37,342 bases of DNA from Alphaproteobacteria bacterium (GTDB taxonomy: Bacteria > Pseudomonadota > Alphaproteobacteria > GCA-2731375): positions 1 to 37,342 of the forward strand of contig JAPKBD010000005.1 in NCBI GenBank assembly GCA_028824965.1, written 5' to 3'. The notes beneath the pieces are model-generated. The model was not told where the DNA came from. It searched no databases and saw only the letters and a program-made list of their open reading frames with translations. The translations under genes were made by a program, and so were the position numbers. Shown one piece after another: positions 28,082 to 37,334 of the stretch. The stretch's first letter is position 1, and every line of letters starts with the position of its first letter.

Positions 28082-28987
28082 TTAGCGTTCCCTCAGCTTT
28101 GGATTGAAAGCATCGGTCAGGCCATCGCCGATCAAGCTCATGGACAGCACGGTCAGGAAAATGGCGACGCCGGGGAATGTTATGGTCCAGGGTGCGTCCA
28201 GCAGATAATCACGGTTGTCGCCGATCAGTTTGCCCCAACTCATCACATTCGGGTCTGAAAGGCCCAGGAAGCTTAACGCTGCCTCAAACAAGATCGCGAT
28301 GCCCACCGTCAGGGCCGCGTTGACGATCAGCGGCGGCAGGGCGTTGGGCATGATTACCAGCCAGATAATGCGCCGGTCGCGCGCCCCGATGGAGCGCGCT
28401 GCCTTAACGAATTCCTGTTCCCGCAGACGCAAAAATTCCGCCCGCGCCAGGCGCGCAACCCCGGTCCAGCTGACCACACCGATGGCAATGGCCACTGTCT
28501 CCAGGGTGGGGGAGAACAACGCAACCAGCACCATAGCCAGCAATAGCGGCGGCAGAACCTGAAAGAATTCGGTGATGCGCATTAAAACCTCATCGACCCA
28601 GCCCCGGTAATAACCCGCCATGGCCCCGATGGTGAGGCCGATGACCAGGGTAATGCCGGCAGCGGCACCGCCCACCGCCATGGTCACCCGCGCCCCGTAG
28701 ATGATCGCGACAAACAGATCCCGGCCCAGATTATCCGTGCCCAAAAGATGGCCGCCCTCACCAGGGCGCAGCAAGGGCGCATCCACCATCTCGAACGGGT
28801 CCAGATCCAGTATTAAGGGGGCGAACAACGCAGCCCCGACAATAAGGACAAACACGAACAAGCCGGCTACGGCGGCATAATTGCGCATATACATGACGAC
28901 GAATTGGCGAAAGGGATGTTCGACAAAAATCTCATCGACATCGCCTGGCGACCCGTTGCTGGGCGTCGTGTTCTTGGCATCAGACAT
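28082..28987 (-). CDS. Dipeptide ABC transporter permease (DppC-type)
   Basis: LLGTDNLGRDLFVAIIYGARVTMAVG, RSIGARDRRIIWLVIMPNALPPLIV. Confidence 0.92.
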   Translation of the reverse strand: MSDAKNTTPSNGSPGDVDEIFVEHPFRQFVVMYMRNYAAVAGLFVFVLIVGAALFAPLILDLDPFEMVDAPLLRPGEGGHLLGTDNLGRDLFVAIIYGARVTMAVGGAAAGITLVIGLTIGAMAGYYRGWVDEVLMRITEFFQVLPPLLLAMVLVALFSPTLETVAIAIGVVSWTGVARLARAEFLRLREQEFVKAARSIGARDRRIIWLVIMPNALPPLIVNAALTVGIAILFEAALSFLGLSDPNVMSWGKLIGDNRDYLLDAPWTITFPGVAIFLTVLSMSLIGDGLTDAFNPKLRER

Positions 28988-28999
28988 CTCCCCGCCCCC

Positions 29000-29983
29000 T
29001 CACGCCGTGCCCGAGTGGCGTATGCGCGGATCAACAATGCGATAGGCCAGGTCGGTCAGCAGATTAAATACAATCACCACGAAGGCGGAGAAAAATAAGA
29101 TGCCCATAATGGTCGGGGTGTCGCCGCGTAGAATAGACTCGAACGCCAGTGTCCCCAATCCGGGCCAACTGAACACTGTTTCAATGACCACGGCGCCGGA
29201 AAAAATATGGGAAAATTGCAGGCCCGCAATAGTGATCACCGGGATAACCGCATTGCGCAAGGCATGTTTATAGATGATCACCCGCTGGCCCAGGCCTTTG
29301 GCCCGCGCGGTGCGAATATAGTCGGAACCAAGGATATCCATCATGCTGGCGCGCGCCAGGCGGCTGTATTGCGCCAGATAGATGGAGGAGAGGGAGACCA
29401 CGGGCAATATCAAATGATGGGCCACATCCAGATACCATTGCCAGGTTCCCGACTCTGTCAATGGATCGGCCAGGCCGGACAGGGGCATGATCTGCACCAT
29501 TGATACGAACAGGATTATCAACAAAAACGCGGTCCAGAACACAGGTGCTGAAAACCCTATCAGGGCCAAAATGGTAATAAAATGACTGAAGATACCGTTG
29601 GGCCGCTGGGCCGCGATAACACCAAACAAGGTGCCGGTGAATATGGCCAGCAACAATGCGGTGATCACCAACAATAAGGTCGGGCCAAGACGCCCCAGAA
29701 TTAAATCCAATACGGGCACATTGAAATAGTAAGAACTACCCAAATCCCCCTGCAGGACCCGGCCCACGTAGCCGAACAGCTGCACATAAAAGGGTTGATC
29801 CAGGCCATAGCTGCGCCTGATCTCGGCCATCAACTCGGCCGAAGCACCGCCGCTTTCGCCTGCAATGGTTTCGGCAATATCACCCGGTACCATTGATAAC
29901 AGGGTGTAGTTAAAGACAATGACCGCAAGCAACAGCAGGAACGCATAGAGCGAGCGCCGGATGACGACGGTCAGGAACTGCAT
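29000..29983 (-). CDS. Dipeptide ABC transporter permease (DppB-type)
   Basis: SDYIRTARAKGLGQRVIIYKHALRNAVIPVITIAGLQFSHIFSGAVVIETVFSWPGLG. Confidence 0.93.
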   Translation of the reverse strand: MQFLTVVIRRSLYAFLLLLAVIVFNYTLLSMVPGDIAETIAGESGGASAELMAEIRRSYGLDQPFYVQLFGYVGRVLQGDLGSSYYFNVPVLDLILGRLGPTLLLVITALLLAIFTGTLFGVIAAQRPNGIFSHFITILALIGFSAPVFWTAFLLIILFVSMVQIMPLSGLADPLTESGTWQWYLDVAHHLILPVVSLSSIYLAQYSRLARASMMDILGSDYIRTARAKGLGQRVIIYKHALRNAVIPVITIAGLQFSHIFSGAVVIETVFSWPGLGTLAFESILRGDTPTIMGILFFSAFVVIVFNLLTDLAYRIVDPRIRHSGTA

Positions 29984-30081
29984 GAGGTCTCACTTCCAAA
30001 TAAAGCCCGAATAAAGCTCTGAGAGCGAGGCGGCGGAACAAAGCCAAAAGTTCATGTTCCGCCGCTCAACTTAGCCGTCGT

Positions 30082-31671
30082 CTATTGCTTGATATAGACG
30101 TTATCCATGGGCGAGGAGGTACCCCAAATAGAATCAGTCGGCGGGTTCCCCACACGGTCATGGTTGTAGATGGTGTGATAGGGCGATTCGTTGATGTAGA
30201 TAACCGGCGCTTCTTCGACGACCATTTTCTGCATCTGTGCATACAGTGCCTTGCGTTTGGCCAGATCGTTTTCCAGGCCCGCCTTTTCCATGATGGCATC
30301 CACATCTGCGTTGCGGAATTGTTGGGTATTGTGCCAAGGCACACCCTTGCGGATGTTGGTGGATTGGTAGGTACGATGCACGCCAATTACCGGATCGCCC
30401 CAGTTAAAGACCGAATCCAGGGTCATATCAAAATCATGGCCCGCAACAGTCTTGATCCAGGAGCGGAAATCCGATGATGCCTTTAAGGTTACGTCGATAC
30501 CAATTTTCTTCAACTGTGCTTTGGTAATCTCCGACCAACGTTTCCAGACCGCCCCACCGGGGATGAAGTTCAATGTGGTTTTGAACCGGATACCGTCGGC
30601 ATCTGGTTTCAGGCCCGCAGCATCCAATAATGCCTTCGCCTTCGCCATATCGTAGGCGTAGTTATTAACATCGCTGGAATAGAAGGCGCTGCCTGGATGG
30701 ATCGGCCCGGTGGCCCGCTTGGCAAAGCCGGAATAAAGAATCTTGATCATCAATTCCTTGTTCATGGCGTAACCAATGGCCTGGCGCACACGCTTGTCAT
30801 CAAACGGTTTGCGCGTGGTATTGAAGGCCAGCCAGTTCAAAGGCCCAATCGCGGAATAGCCATCCGGTGTCAGGGTCAAATGCTTGCTTTTCTTCAGACG
30901 GGTCAATTCCTGAGGGTCAGAGGCAAAGGGGGAAATGTCCGCCTTGCCGGTTTCAAGGGCGATGATCCGTGAGGTAGATTCAGACATCTTCTTGAAAACG
31001 ATGCGATCCAGATACGGCCGGCCCTCCAGGAAGAAATCTTCAAAGCGTTCCATAATAATGTATTCACCCGGCTTAAATTCCTTCAACTTGAAGGGGCCCG
31101 ATCCGACGAGGTTCTGGCTGTTGCGCGGGTTCTTGCGAATATTGCCTTCGCCATAAATATGCTTCGGGATAATCACACCCAACTGTGACGACATGGCCAA
31201 TTCAATGGCCGGATGCGGCGCACTTAAATGGATGATCGCGGTGTATTTATCCGGCGTTGTCACCTTTGTGACCGGGGCATACATGGTCTTGAACGGATGG
31301 TTGGCTTTGATGGTCTCAATCGAAAAGGCGACATCTTCCGATGTGATCGGATGACCATCATGGAATACGGCGTTCTTTCGCAGGTTCACCTGCACGGACA
31401 AACCGTCATCGGCGATCTTCCAGCTTTCCGCCAGATAGGGATGTGGGCGCCATTGATCGTCATAGCGGATCAGGGCGGCGAACATCTGCGTTGCCGGAAT
31501 GCCCGTCGGTGTGCCCGACGCAATAGTTGCATTAAAATGCCCGGCGATAATGCGGTAAATCATGGTCAGGGTACCGCCCTGTTTCGGTTCCGCCTGGGCC
31601 ATCGGCACGGACATCGCCGTTGCGGCCAATAATGCAGCACCACCCGCTGCCATTCTAAAAAATCTGTTCAC
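30082..31671 (-). CDS. Dipeptide/peptide ABC transporter substrate-binding protein
   Basis: Signal peptide plus SBP family 5 motifs (LAESWKIADDGLSVQVNLRKNAVFHDGHPITSEDVAFSIE). Confidence 0.93.
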   Translation of the reverse strand: MNRFFRMAAGGAALLAATAMSVPMAQAEPKQGGTLTMIYRIIAGHFNATIASGTPTGIPATQMFAALIRYDDQWRPHPYLAESWKIADDGLSVQVNLRKNAVFHDGHPITSEDVAFSIETIKANHPFKTMYAPVTKVTTPDKYTAIIHLSAPHPAIELAMSSQLGVIIPKHIYGEGNIRKNPRNSQNLVGSGPFKLKEFKPGEYIIMERFEDFFLEGRPYLDRIVFKKMSESTSRIIALETGKADISPFASDPQELTRLKKSKHLTLTPDGYSAIGPLNWLAFNTTRKPFDDKRVRQAIGYAMNKELMIKILYSGFAKRATGPIHPGSAFYSSDVNNYAYDMAKAKALLDAAGLKPDADGIRFKTTLNFIPGGAVWKRWSEITKAQLKKIGIDVTLKASSDFRSWIKTVAGHDFDMTLDSVFNWGDPVIGVHRTYQSTNIRKGVPWHNTQQFRNADVDAIMEKAGLENDLAKRKALYAQMQKMVVEEAPVIYINESPYHTIYNHDRVGNPPTDSIWGTSSPMDNVYIKQ

Positions 31672-31802
31672 TTTTCATCTCCCTTAGGTTCAAGACAGGT
31701 GCAAAAATTGCATCACGCTTCACAAATGAATGTGTTGATCACACTTTTGAAAAAACGATAGCCGCAATTCTTCATCCATTAAAGGGAAAACGGAAGTTCT
31801 AT

Positions 31803-31818
31803 GAACAATCACTTGTTC
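31803..31818. promoter_or_regulatory. Palindromic operator-like site in divergent promoter region
   Basis: GAACAA-TCAC-TTGTTC, perfect 6-4-6 inverted repeat between the peptide-ABC operon and the divergent SDR gene. Confidence 0.45.
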
Positions 31819-31885
31819 TTATGTCTTCGAAACCGTTAGCCTGGAGCCAAACTGATCTGATACCAATTTGTGGGAGGACGAAGTA

Positions 31886-32701
31886 ATGGCGGCCGATATA
31901 GCAGCCGACGATCAACAATTGGCCGGCAAAGTCGCGATCGTGGCAGGGGCCGGCGCGTTAGAAGGGGGCATCGGCAATGGCCGGGCCGCGTCCATATTGC
32001 TGGCCAGGGCCGGCGCGCGCATCATGGCAGTGGACCGGGATTTGGAGCGTGCGGCGGAAACCGTAGACATGATCACGGCAGAGGGTGGGGAAGCCTTCGC
32101 CTATAGTGGTGATATGACGGTGGAGGCAGATTGCGAAGCCATGGTTACCCTGGTCATGAAAACCTATGGCCGACTCGACGTACTGGACAACAATGTCGGC
32201 ATCGGCAGTTCGGGCAGCGTTGTGGATGAGGTGCTGGAGAATTGGGAACGGGTAATGCGGATCAATGTGCAAAGCATGTTCCTGACCACCAAGTACGCGA
32301 TACCTGCCATGATCGACAGCGGTGATGGTGGTGCTATCGTCAATGTCTCCTCCATCTCCGCCCTGCGGCCACGCGGACTAACCGCCTATTCCGCCTCCAA
32401 GGGCGCGGTCATTTCACTGACCCGTGCGATGGCGATGGATCACGCGGCGGACGGTATCCGCGCCAATTGCATCGCGCCGGGTCCGGTTTATACGCCTATG
32501 GTTTATGGTCGAGGCATGTCGGATGCGGCAAGGGCACAGAGACGCGCGGCCTCTCCCCTGGGCATTGAGGGTACGGGCTGGGACATCGGCAATGCTGTTG
32601 TGTTCCTATCCTCTGCCCGATCACGCTATATAACCGGGCAGACCCTTGTGGTTGACGGCGGCATTACTGTTGCCGCCCCGCCCCGCGACCCCAATATTTA
32701 A
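31886..32701 (+). CDS. SDR family oxidoreductase
   Basis: VAIVAGAGALEGGIGNGRAASILLARAGA, VSSISALRPRGLTAYSASKGAV, ITGQTLVVDGG. ATG at 31886 with GGAGGA SD is preferred over 31868. Confidence 0.9.
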   Translation: MAADIAADDQQLAGKVAIVAGAGALEGGIGNGRAASILLARAGARIMAVDRDLERAAETVDMITAEGGEAFAYSGDMTVEADCEAMVTLVMKTYGRLDVLDNNVGIGSSGSVVDEVLENWERVMRINVQSMFLTTKYAIPAMIDSGDGGAIVNVSSISALRPRGLTAYSASKGAVISLTRAMAMDHAADGIRANCIAPGPVYTPMVYGRGMSDAARAQRRAASPLGIEGTGWDIGNAVVFLSSARSRYITGQTLVVDGGITVAAPPRDPNI

Positions 32702-32722
32702 ATTCACCGGAGACAAAACCTC

Positions 32723-33268
32723 ATGGCACGCATTCCCTATCTTGACGCTGATGATCTGGCCGAAGAAGACCGCGAACTACTGAAACGGCCGATCAATCTG
32801 CACCGTGCCCTGGTCAACAGCCCCGGTGCGGCGCGCAATTTTGGCCATGTGGGCACCTACATCCGCTATGGCTCGAAACTGGATCCCCGTCTGCGAGAGC
32901 TGGCAATCCTGCAGGTCGGCTATCTGGCCAAAAGCGACTACGAATGGAGCCACCACATCAAAATCGGGCGGGACTTCGGCGTCAGCGATGACGATATCCG
33001 TGACATGATCACAGAGACGGAAGGTCGCAACAGTGGCCTGCCCCGCCTCGACCGAACCGTTTTGCGGGCAACCCGCGAAATGACGAACGAGATGAAAATT
33101 TCGGACGACACGTTTGCCGAACTGCAAAAACATATGAGCCCGGAACTGCTGGTGGACCTGACCATGGTCATCGCATTTTACAACGCCGTGGTCCGCATGT
33201 TGGGCAGTCTGGAAATCGACGTGGAAGACAGCTACGCCTCATATCTGGACGAATTCCCATTACCGTGA
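32723..33268 (+). CDS. Carboxymuconolactone decarboxylase-like (AhpD/CMD) family protein
   Basis: LDPRLRELAILQVGYLAKSDYEWSHHIKIGRDFGVSDDDI motif. Confidence 0.87.
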   Translation: MARIPYLDADDLAEEDRELLKRPINLHRALVNSPGAARNFGHVGTYIRYGSKLDPRLRELAILQVGYLAKSDYEWSHHIKIGRDFGVSDDDIRDMITETEGRNSGLPRLDRTVLRATREMTNEMKISDDTFAELQKHMSPELLVDLTMVIAFYNAVVRMLGSLEIDVEDSYASYLDEFPLP

Positions 33269-33297
33269 TCGTGGCCGCAACCCTATGAAAATTCGGT

Positions 33298-34284
33298 TCA
33301 GCCCAAATAGAAGGGCCGACCGTGGTTGCGAACCCACGTTCTGACCAGGTGTCGGCGCTGCGCAGGTTCGGCATGATCGGTATAGGCCGTACGGCGATGA
33401 CCTAGCTGCCGGTTATTTGTGATCTGGATCTGGCCGCGCTCAAAATCAAAAACTTTTCCGAGGCCGGGTAATTCCGTAACCTTGCGCAGTGCCTCCAGTG
33501 CAGCCTTCCCCTCTGCGTCCATTTCTACGCCGGCGACTTCATAGCCTTGTTCCACAAGACGCAGGTTAAAATTGAAAGCAATCGTCTTGCCATCATATTC
33601 GACCATTGGTTTCTCGAGCGTAGGCTGGCCGTCCGGCGCGTGTTCTCGCTGGCGGTCAAAGTGGAAAGGTCGGTAAAGCCGCGGGATCACATCTTTATGT
33701 TGAGCAAGCAACTGATTGTAGACAGTTTCAAAGCTGATCAGACCGGAGATGCCGCCCTCAACCGCTGTTTGCAAACAGAACAATCCGACAAAGTCGGGCG
33801 GCAAATTGAAAGCATTGTCGATATGATAGCTCTGCCCCTGATTGGTCTTTGATGAACGCACACCGTTGCCCGCCTTAATTTTCTTGTCTGTATCGGTAAC
33901 GTCGTAGATCAGTACGCCGTCCCATGTTTGGGCGACGATCTGGCCGGTCATGTTCATTAGGAGCCAATAAAGCTTCTTCGCTGTTTCGGGGTCGAATTCG
34001 TCGACCGGCATGCGGTCGATGATGGCAAATCCTATCCCGTCATCAAGCTGGCTGCGGACCTGTCCCATCAGCTGGCGACAGGCTGGCATATCGAATAAGT
34101 CCGGGCTCAACCGCTCGAACGGCAGCGGATTAGCGACAATTTCTTGTGCCGTGGTACGCAGTTCGTCGAGATGCCGGGTTTCAAGAAATACCTGGCCATC
34201 ATTGGACAGCATGGTTTCGGCGATCCAGGTCATTGGGCTGGATATCGGCTCTTCACGAATAGGCGTCACGTGTCCGTTGTACAT
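33298..34284 (-). CDS. TauD/TfdA-family Fe(II)/2-oxoglutarate-dependent dioxygenase-like protein
   Basis: GQSYHIDNAFNLPPDFVGLFCLQTAVEGGISGLISFETVYNQLL, GQIQITNNRQLGHRRTAYTD, RHLVRTWVRNHGRPFY. Start is 1 nt from the upstream selenoprotein stop. Confidence 0.85.
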   Translation of the reverse strand: MYNGHVTPIREEPISSPMTWIAETMLSNDGQVFLETRHLDELRTTAQEIVANPLPFERLSPDLFDMPACRQLMGQVRSQLDDGIGFAIIDRMPVDEFDPETAKKLYWLLMNMTGQIVAQTWDGVLIYDVTDTDKKIKAGNGVRSSKTNQGQSYHIDNAFNLPPDFVGLFCLQTAVEGGISGLISFETVYNQLLAQHKDVIPRLYRPFHFDRQREHAPDGQPTLEKPMVEYDGKTIAFNFNLRLVEQGYEVAGVEMDAEGKAALEALRKVTELPGLGKVFDFERGQIQITNNRQLGHRRTAYTDHAEPAQRRHLVRTWVRNHGRPFYLG

Positions 34285-34285
34285 T

Positions 34286-35533
34286 TCACTCCCTTCCCTC
34301 GCTATTCATCGGGGTCAATCGGTGCTCCTGTGCCCTGGGGATCAGCTGTTTTGCAGCGACCCGCCGCACGCCGACGTCAATACATTCAAGGCAAACCGGA
34401 TGCAGGGCGAGCAGCAATTCACCAGCCCCTGTTTCACCCCAAAACCAATCGGCAAGCTCATGGCTTGAGGACCGACCGGGTTTCGCGATTGCGGCCTCCA
34501 TATAATAGGCTCTCATGTCCTCGGATGCGCCGCGAAATGTCTGCCCAAGGCTGAGCGTCGTTGAGGGGTTTTTCGCGACGCCCTTACCTTCCAGTAAGGT
34601 GTGCAGAAAGCGCGCGGACGCTTCTATGTCCAACTTGGCGGCACCGACACCCGTGCGGCCACGCCTTTCGATGCTGAGCGTATGCCACGGCGCAAGTGTT
34701 GAAACTTCAGCCAGCACTCTGGCAAGCAAGGTCGGGACGTCTGTCGCTTCAGGTGGCGCAAACGAGATTGGGCACGTCCATCCGGTCATATCTGTGGGAC
34801 CGCTGCCTGGGGCATCGTGCGGAAAATCGTCAAGAATGGGCGGGCCGTCTTGACGGTTCAAAAGCGCAAGTGTTGCCCGCAGCACGCGGGTTTGAAATTC
34901 TGGTTCATCGGGTGCCCCAAAAGGTCGCCCGAGTTCAAAAGGCACCCATAGGAACCGTGGCGGCCGCAGTCCCTCTGTAATCTCACGCACCAAACTTATA
35001 CCCGTCGTCGCGACACCTTCAGCTTCTATATAGTGTGCCAGCCCGCCCACGGCGCGCGTGCAATTGGGTCAAACCGGGACGAGGACAGCGGCATCGACGC
35101 CATCCTCTTTTAACATTCGCCCGACCTCCCGTGCCGTTGGCTCGAAAGCCGTGGCGCGCTGGCCGGCACCGTTGAACGCATAATGAAAATTGGCGATTGA
35201 ACTAATTTCCCCCGCCATATCCATAGCGCGCAAGCGATCAAGTGGGAAGACAACGTTAACATCCTGTTGAAATCCAGTGCGGTCGAAATTCACCGAGGAT
35301 TGGGTCATCACCAGCTCGTCCAGCCGGACATCGCCCGGGATCACCCGGTAGCTGAGATCGGCCAGATCAAAATTCTGGTCGTTGCGTCGATGCAGGCCTG
35401 CGGTGGTAACAATGGCGACGCGGCGCGCGCGCAAGGCCGGGCCTGCAACAAAGGGTGCCGTTTCAAATTCAGGGCAATCCTTATCGAGAAGATGTTGTGC
35501 ATCTTCGGGAGATAAATCGCTGAGTTTAACCAT
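34286..35533 (-). CDS. PrdB/GrdB-like (glycine/sarcosine/betaine/D-proline reductase family) selenoprotein with in-frame UGA (Sec155)
   Basis: ORFs 35533-35069 and 35050-34286 are in the same frame. Reading TGA (35071-35069) as Sec gives DGVDAAVLVPV-U-PNCTRAVGGLAHYIEAEGVATTGISLVREITEGLRPPRFLWVPFELGRPFGAP. The upstream part has TTAGLHRRND...YRVIPGDV...TQSSVNFDRTGFQQDVNVVFPLDRL. Confidence 0.87.
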
Positions 35534-35592
35534 GGTTCGATTTTGCGTCCTCGACCTTTTTTATGCCAGCATAAAAATATCGTGGGTCATTT

Positions 35593-35745
35593 ATGCGTAC
35601 ACAGGCGGCCGCGTTAGGCGCGACGACAACAAGCACGGCAGAATTATTGCGTCTCGATCAGTCAGCTGTGAGCCGCCACATATCCCCTTTTGAAAGCCTG
35701 CTTGGGCTGCGACGATTTGATCGCAGCCAGTGCAAATCCATCTGA
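35593..35745 (+). pseudogene. LysR-type regulator remnant (HTH region only)
   Basis: MRTQAAALGATTTSTAELLRLDQSAVSRHISPFESLLGLRRFDRSQ* resembles the LysR HTH (AELLRLDQSAVSRHI..LE..LGL.LFDRS); N-terminus incomplete and effector domain absent. Confidence 0.6.
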
Positions 35746-35924
35746 TCCAAAACAATTCCTTACATCTGTTCACGGCACCAGCCTACCGCTTTCGCTTAGA
35801 TTGCCGATGACCGATATTCTCTTGGCAACGGACCTATCTTAGCCCGCCGGGGATGTGGTATTGAGGTCCTGCTTGATACTGACGCTCTCATAATTCCCCG
35901 CTCACAAATCGAAGTGCCAAAGTC

Positions 35925-37334
35925 ATGAACGTGCTGCTTTTATCGACCTATGAACTTGGCCATCAGCCCTTTGGGCTGGCCTCTCCGGCAGCCTTTCTTA
36001 CGGACGCGGGGGCGGATGTTCATTGCCTCGATATGGCGGTGGATGCCTTCGATGAAACAGCCATCCGCGCAGCCGAATTAATCGCTATCTACCTGCCCAT
36101 GCACACGGCAACGCGCCTGGCCAGCATGGCAATGCCCCGCATACGCTCTATCAATCCGTCGGCGCACCTGTGTTTTTATGGCCTTTACGCACCGTTGAAC
36201 GCGGCATATTTGCGCACAGAGTTGGGCGGTGGGACCATCCTTGGCGGCGAATTCGAAGGCGGCCTCGTTAATCTGTACAATTCTTTAACCACCAATGGAT
36301 CTGGCATTAATGTGCCACAAACAGATCCCATCATATCATTGGCGAAACAGGACTTTCGGTTGCCCCGGCGCGATGGTTTAGCAGCACTTTCCCGCTATGC
36401 CTATGTTGACATGGGCCAGAATGTGCACCGGGTGGTGGGCTATACAGAGGCCAGTCGTGGCTGCAAGCACCTATGCCGCCACTGCCCCGTGGTCCCCGTT
36501 TACAATGGAAAGTTCCGCATCGTGCCGCCAGGATTGGTGATCGACGATATTCGCCAGCAAGTCGAAGGTGGTGCCGAACATATAACCTTTGGTGATCCGG
36601 ATTTCTTCAATGGCATCGGCCATGCCATTCCCGTGGTTGAGGCGCTGCACGAAGAATTCCCCGAATTGTCATATGACGCCACCATCAAAGTCGAACATTT
36701 ACTTAAGTATGCCCATCACCTTGAAACTTTGGTGCGGACGGGATGTCTTTTCGTCACAACTGCCGTTGAAGCCGTCGATGACCATGTCCTAAGTATCCTC
36801 GATAAGGGCCACAGCCGTGATGATTTTGTCGAAGTCATTGAATTGGCCCGTCGCGCGAACCTGACAATATCGCCAACCTTTATTCCATTTTTGCCGTGGA
36901 GCTCGCGGGAAGGATATCTGGAACTGCTGCAGCTGTTGGTGCAACAAGGCATGGTCGATTATGTGGCGCCCGTCCAGCTGACCATTCGGCTTTTGGTTCC
37001 TAAAGGTTCAAAACTTTTGGCCGTTGAAGACATGCAAAAACACCTCGGCACATTCGATGCTGCTGCGCTCAGCTATCAATGGGCGCACCCGGACCCAGCC
37101 ATGGACGCACTCCATGCGCAGGTGAGCCAGGCGGCAGAGGCTGGAGACGCCGAAGGCGCTACGAGGCGCGAAATATTTGTGGAAATATGGCGACTGGCGC
37201 ACGCAGCGTGCGGCCTGAACCCACCCAGTCTCGATCTTCCCGTCGCATTGGATGGGTCAGACCACAAACCGTGTTTGAGCGAGCCTTGGTACTGTTGTGC
37301 CGAACCCACAGCAAAGCAGATTGCTGAATTCTAA
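35925..37334 (+). CDS. Radical SAM protein with N-terminal B12-binding-like domain and CCAEP C-terminal tail
   Basis: CKHLCRHC (CxxxCxxC) radical SAM motif; N-terminal MNVLLLSTYELGHQPFGLASPAAFLTDAGADV; C-terminus EPWYCCAEPTAKQIAEF. Confidence 0.87.
   Translation: MNVLLLSTYELGHQPFGLASPAAFLTDAGADVHCLDMAVDAFDETAIRAAELIAIYLPMHTATRLASMAMPRIRSINPSAHLCFYGLYAPLNAAYLRTELGGGTILGGEFEGGLVNLYNSLTTNGSGINVPQTDPIISLAKQDFRLPRRDGLAALSRYAYVDMGQNVHRVVGYTEASRGCKHLCRHCPVVPVYNGKFRIVPPGLVIDDIRQQVEGGAEHITFGDPDFFNGIGHAIPVVEALHEEFPELSYDATIKVEHLLKYAHHLETLVRTGCLFVTTAVEAVDDHVLSILDKGHSRDDFVEVIELARRANLTISPTFIPFLPWSSREGYLELLQLLVQQGMVDYVAPVQLTIRLLVPKGSKLLAVEDMQKHLGTFDAAALSYQWAHPDPAMDALHAQVSQAAEAGDAEGATRREIFVEIWRLAHAACGLNPPSLDLPVALDGSDHKPCLSEPWYCCAEPTAKQIAEF

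Noticed and set aside
35069-35071. Interpretation of this TGA as separating two real genes
   Set aside because: Frame and protein homology run continuously across it, and the context LVPV-U-PNC fits the reductase-B selenoprotein family.
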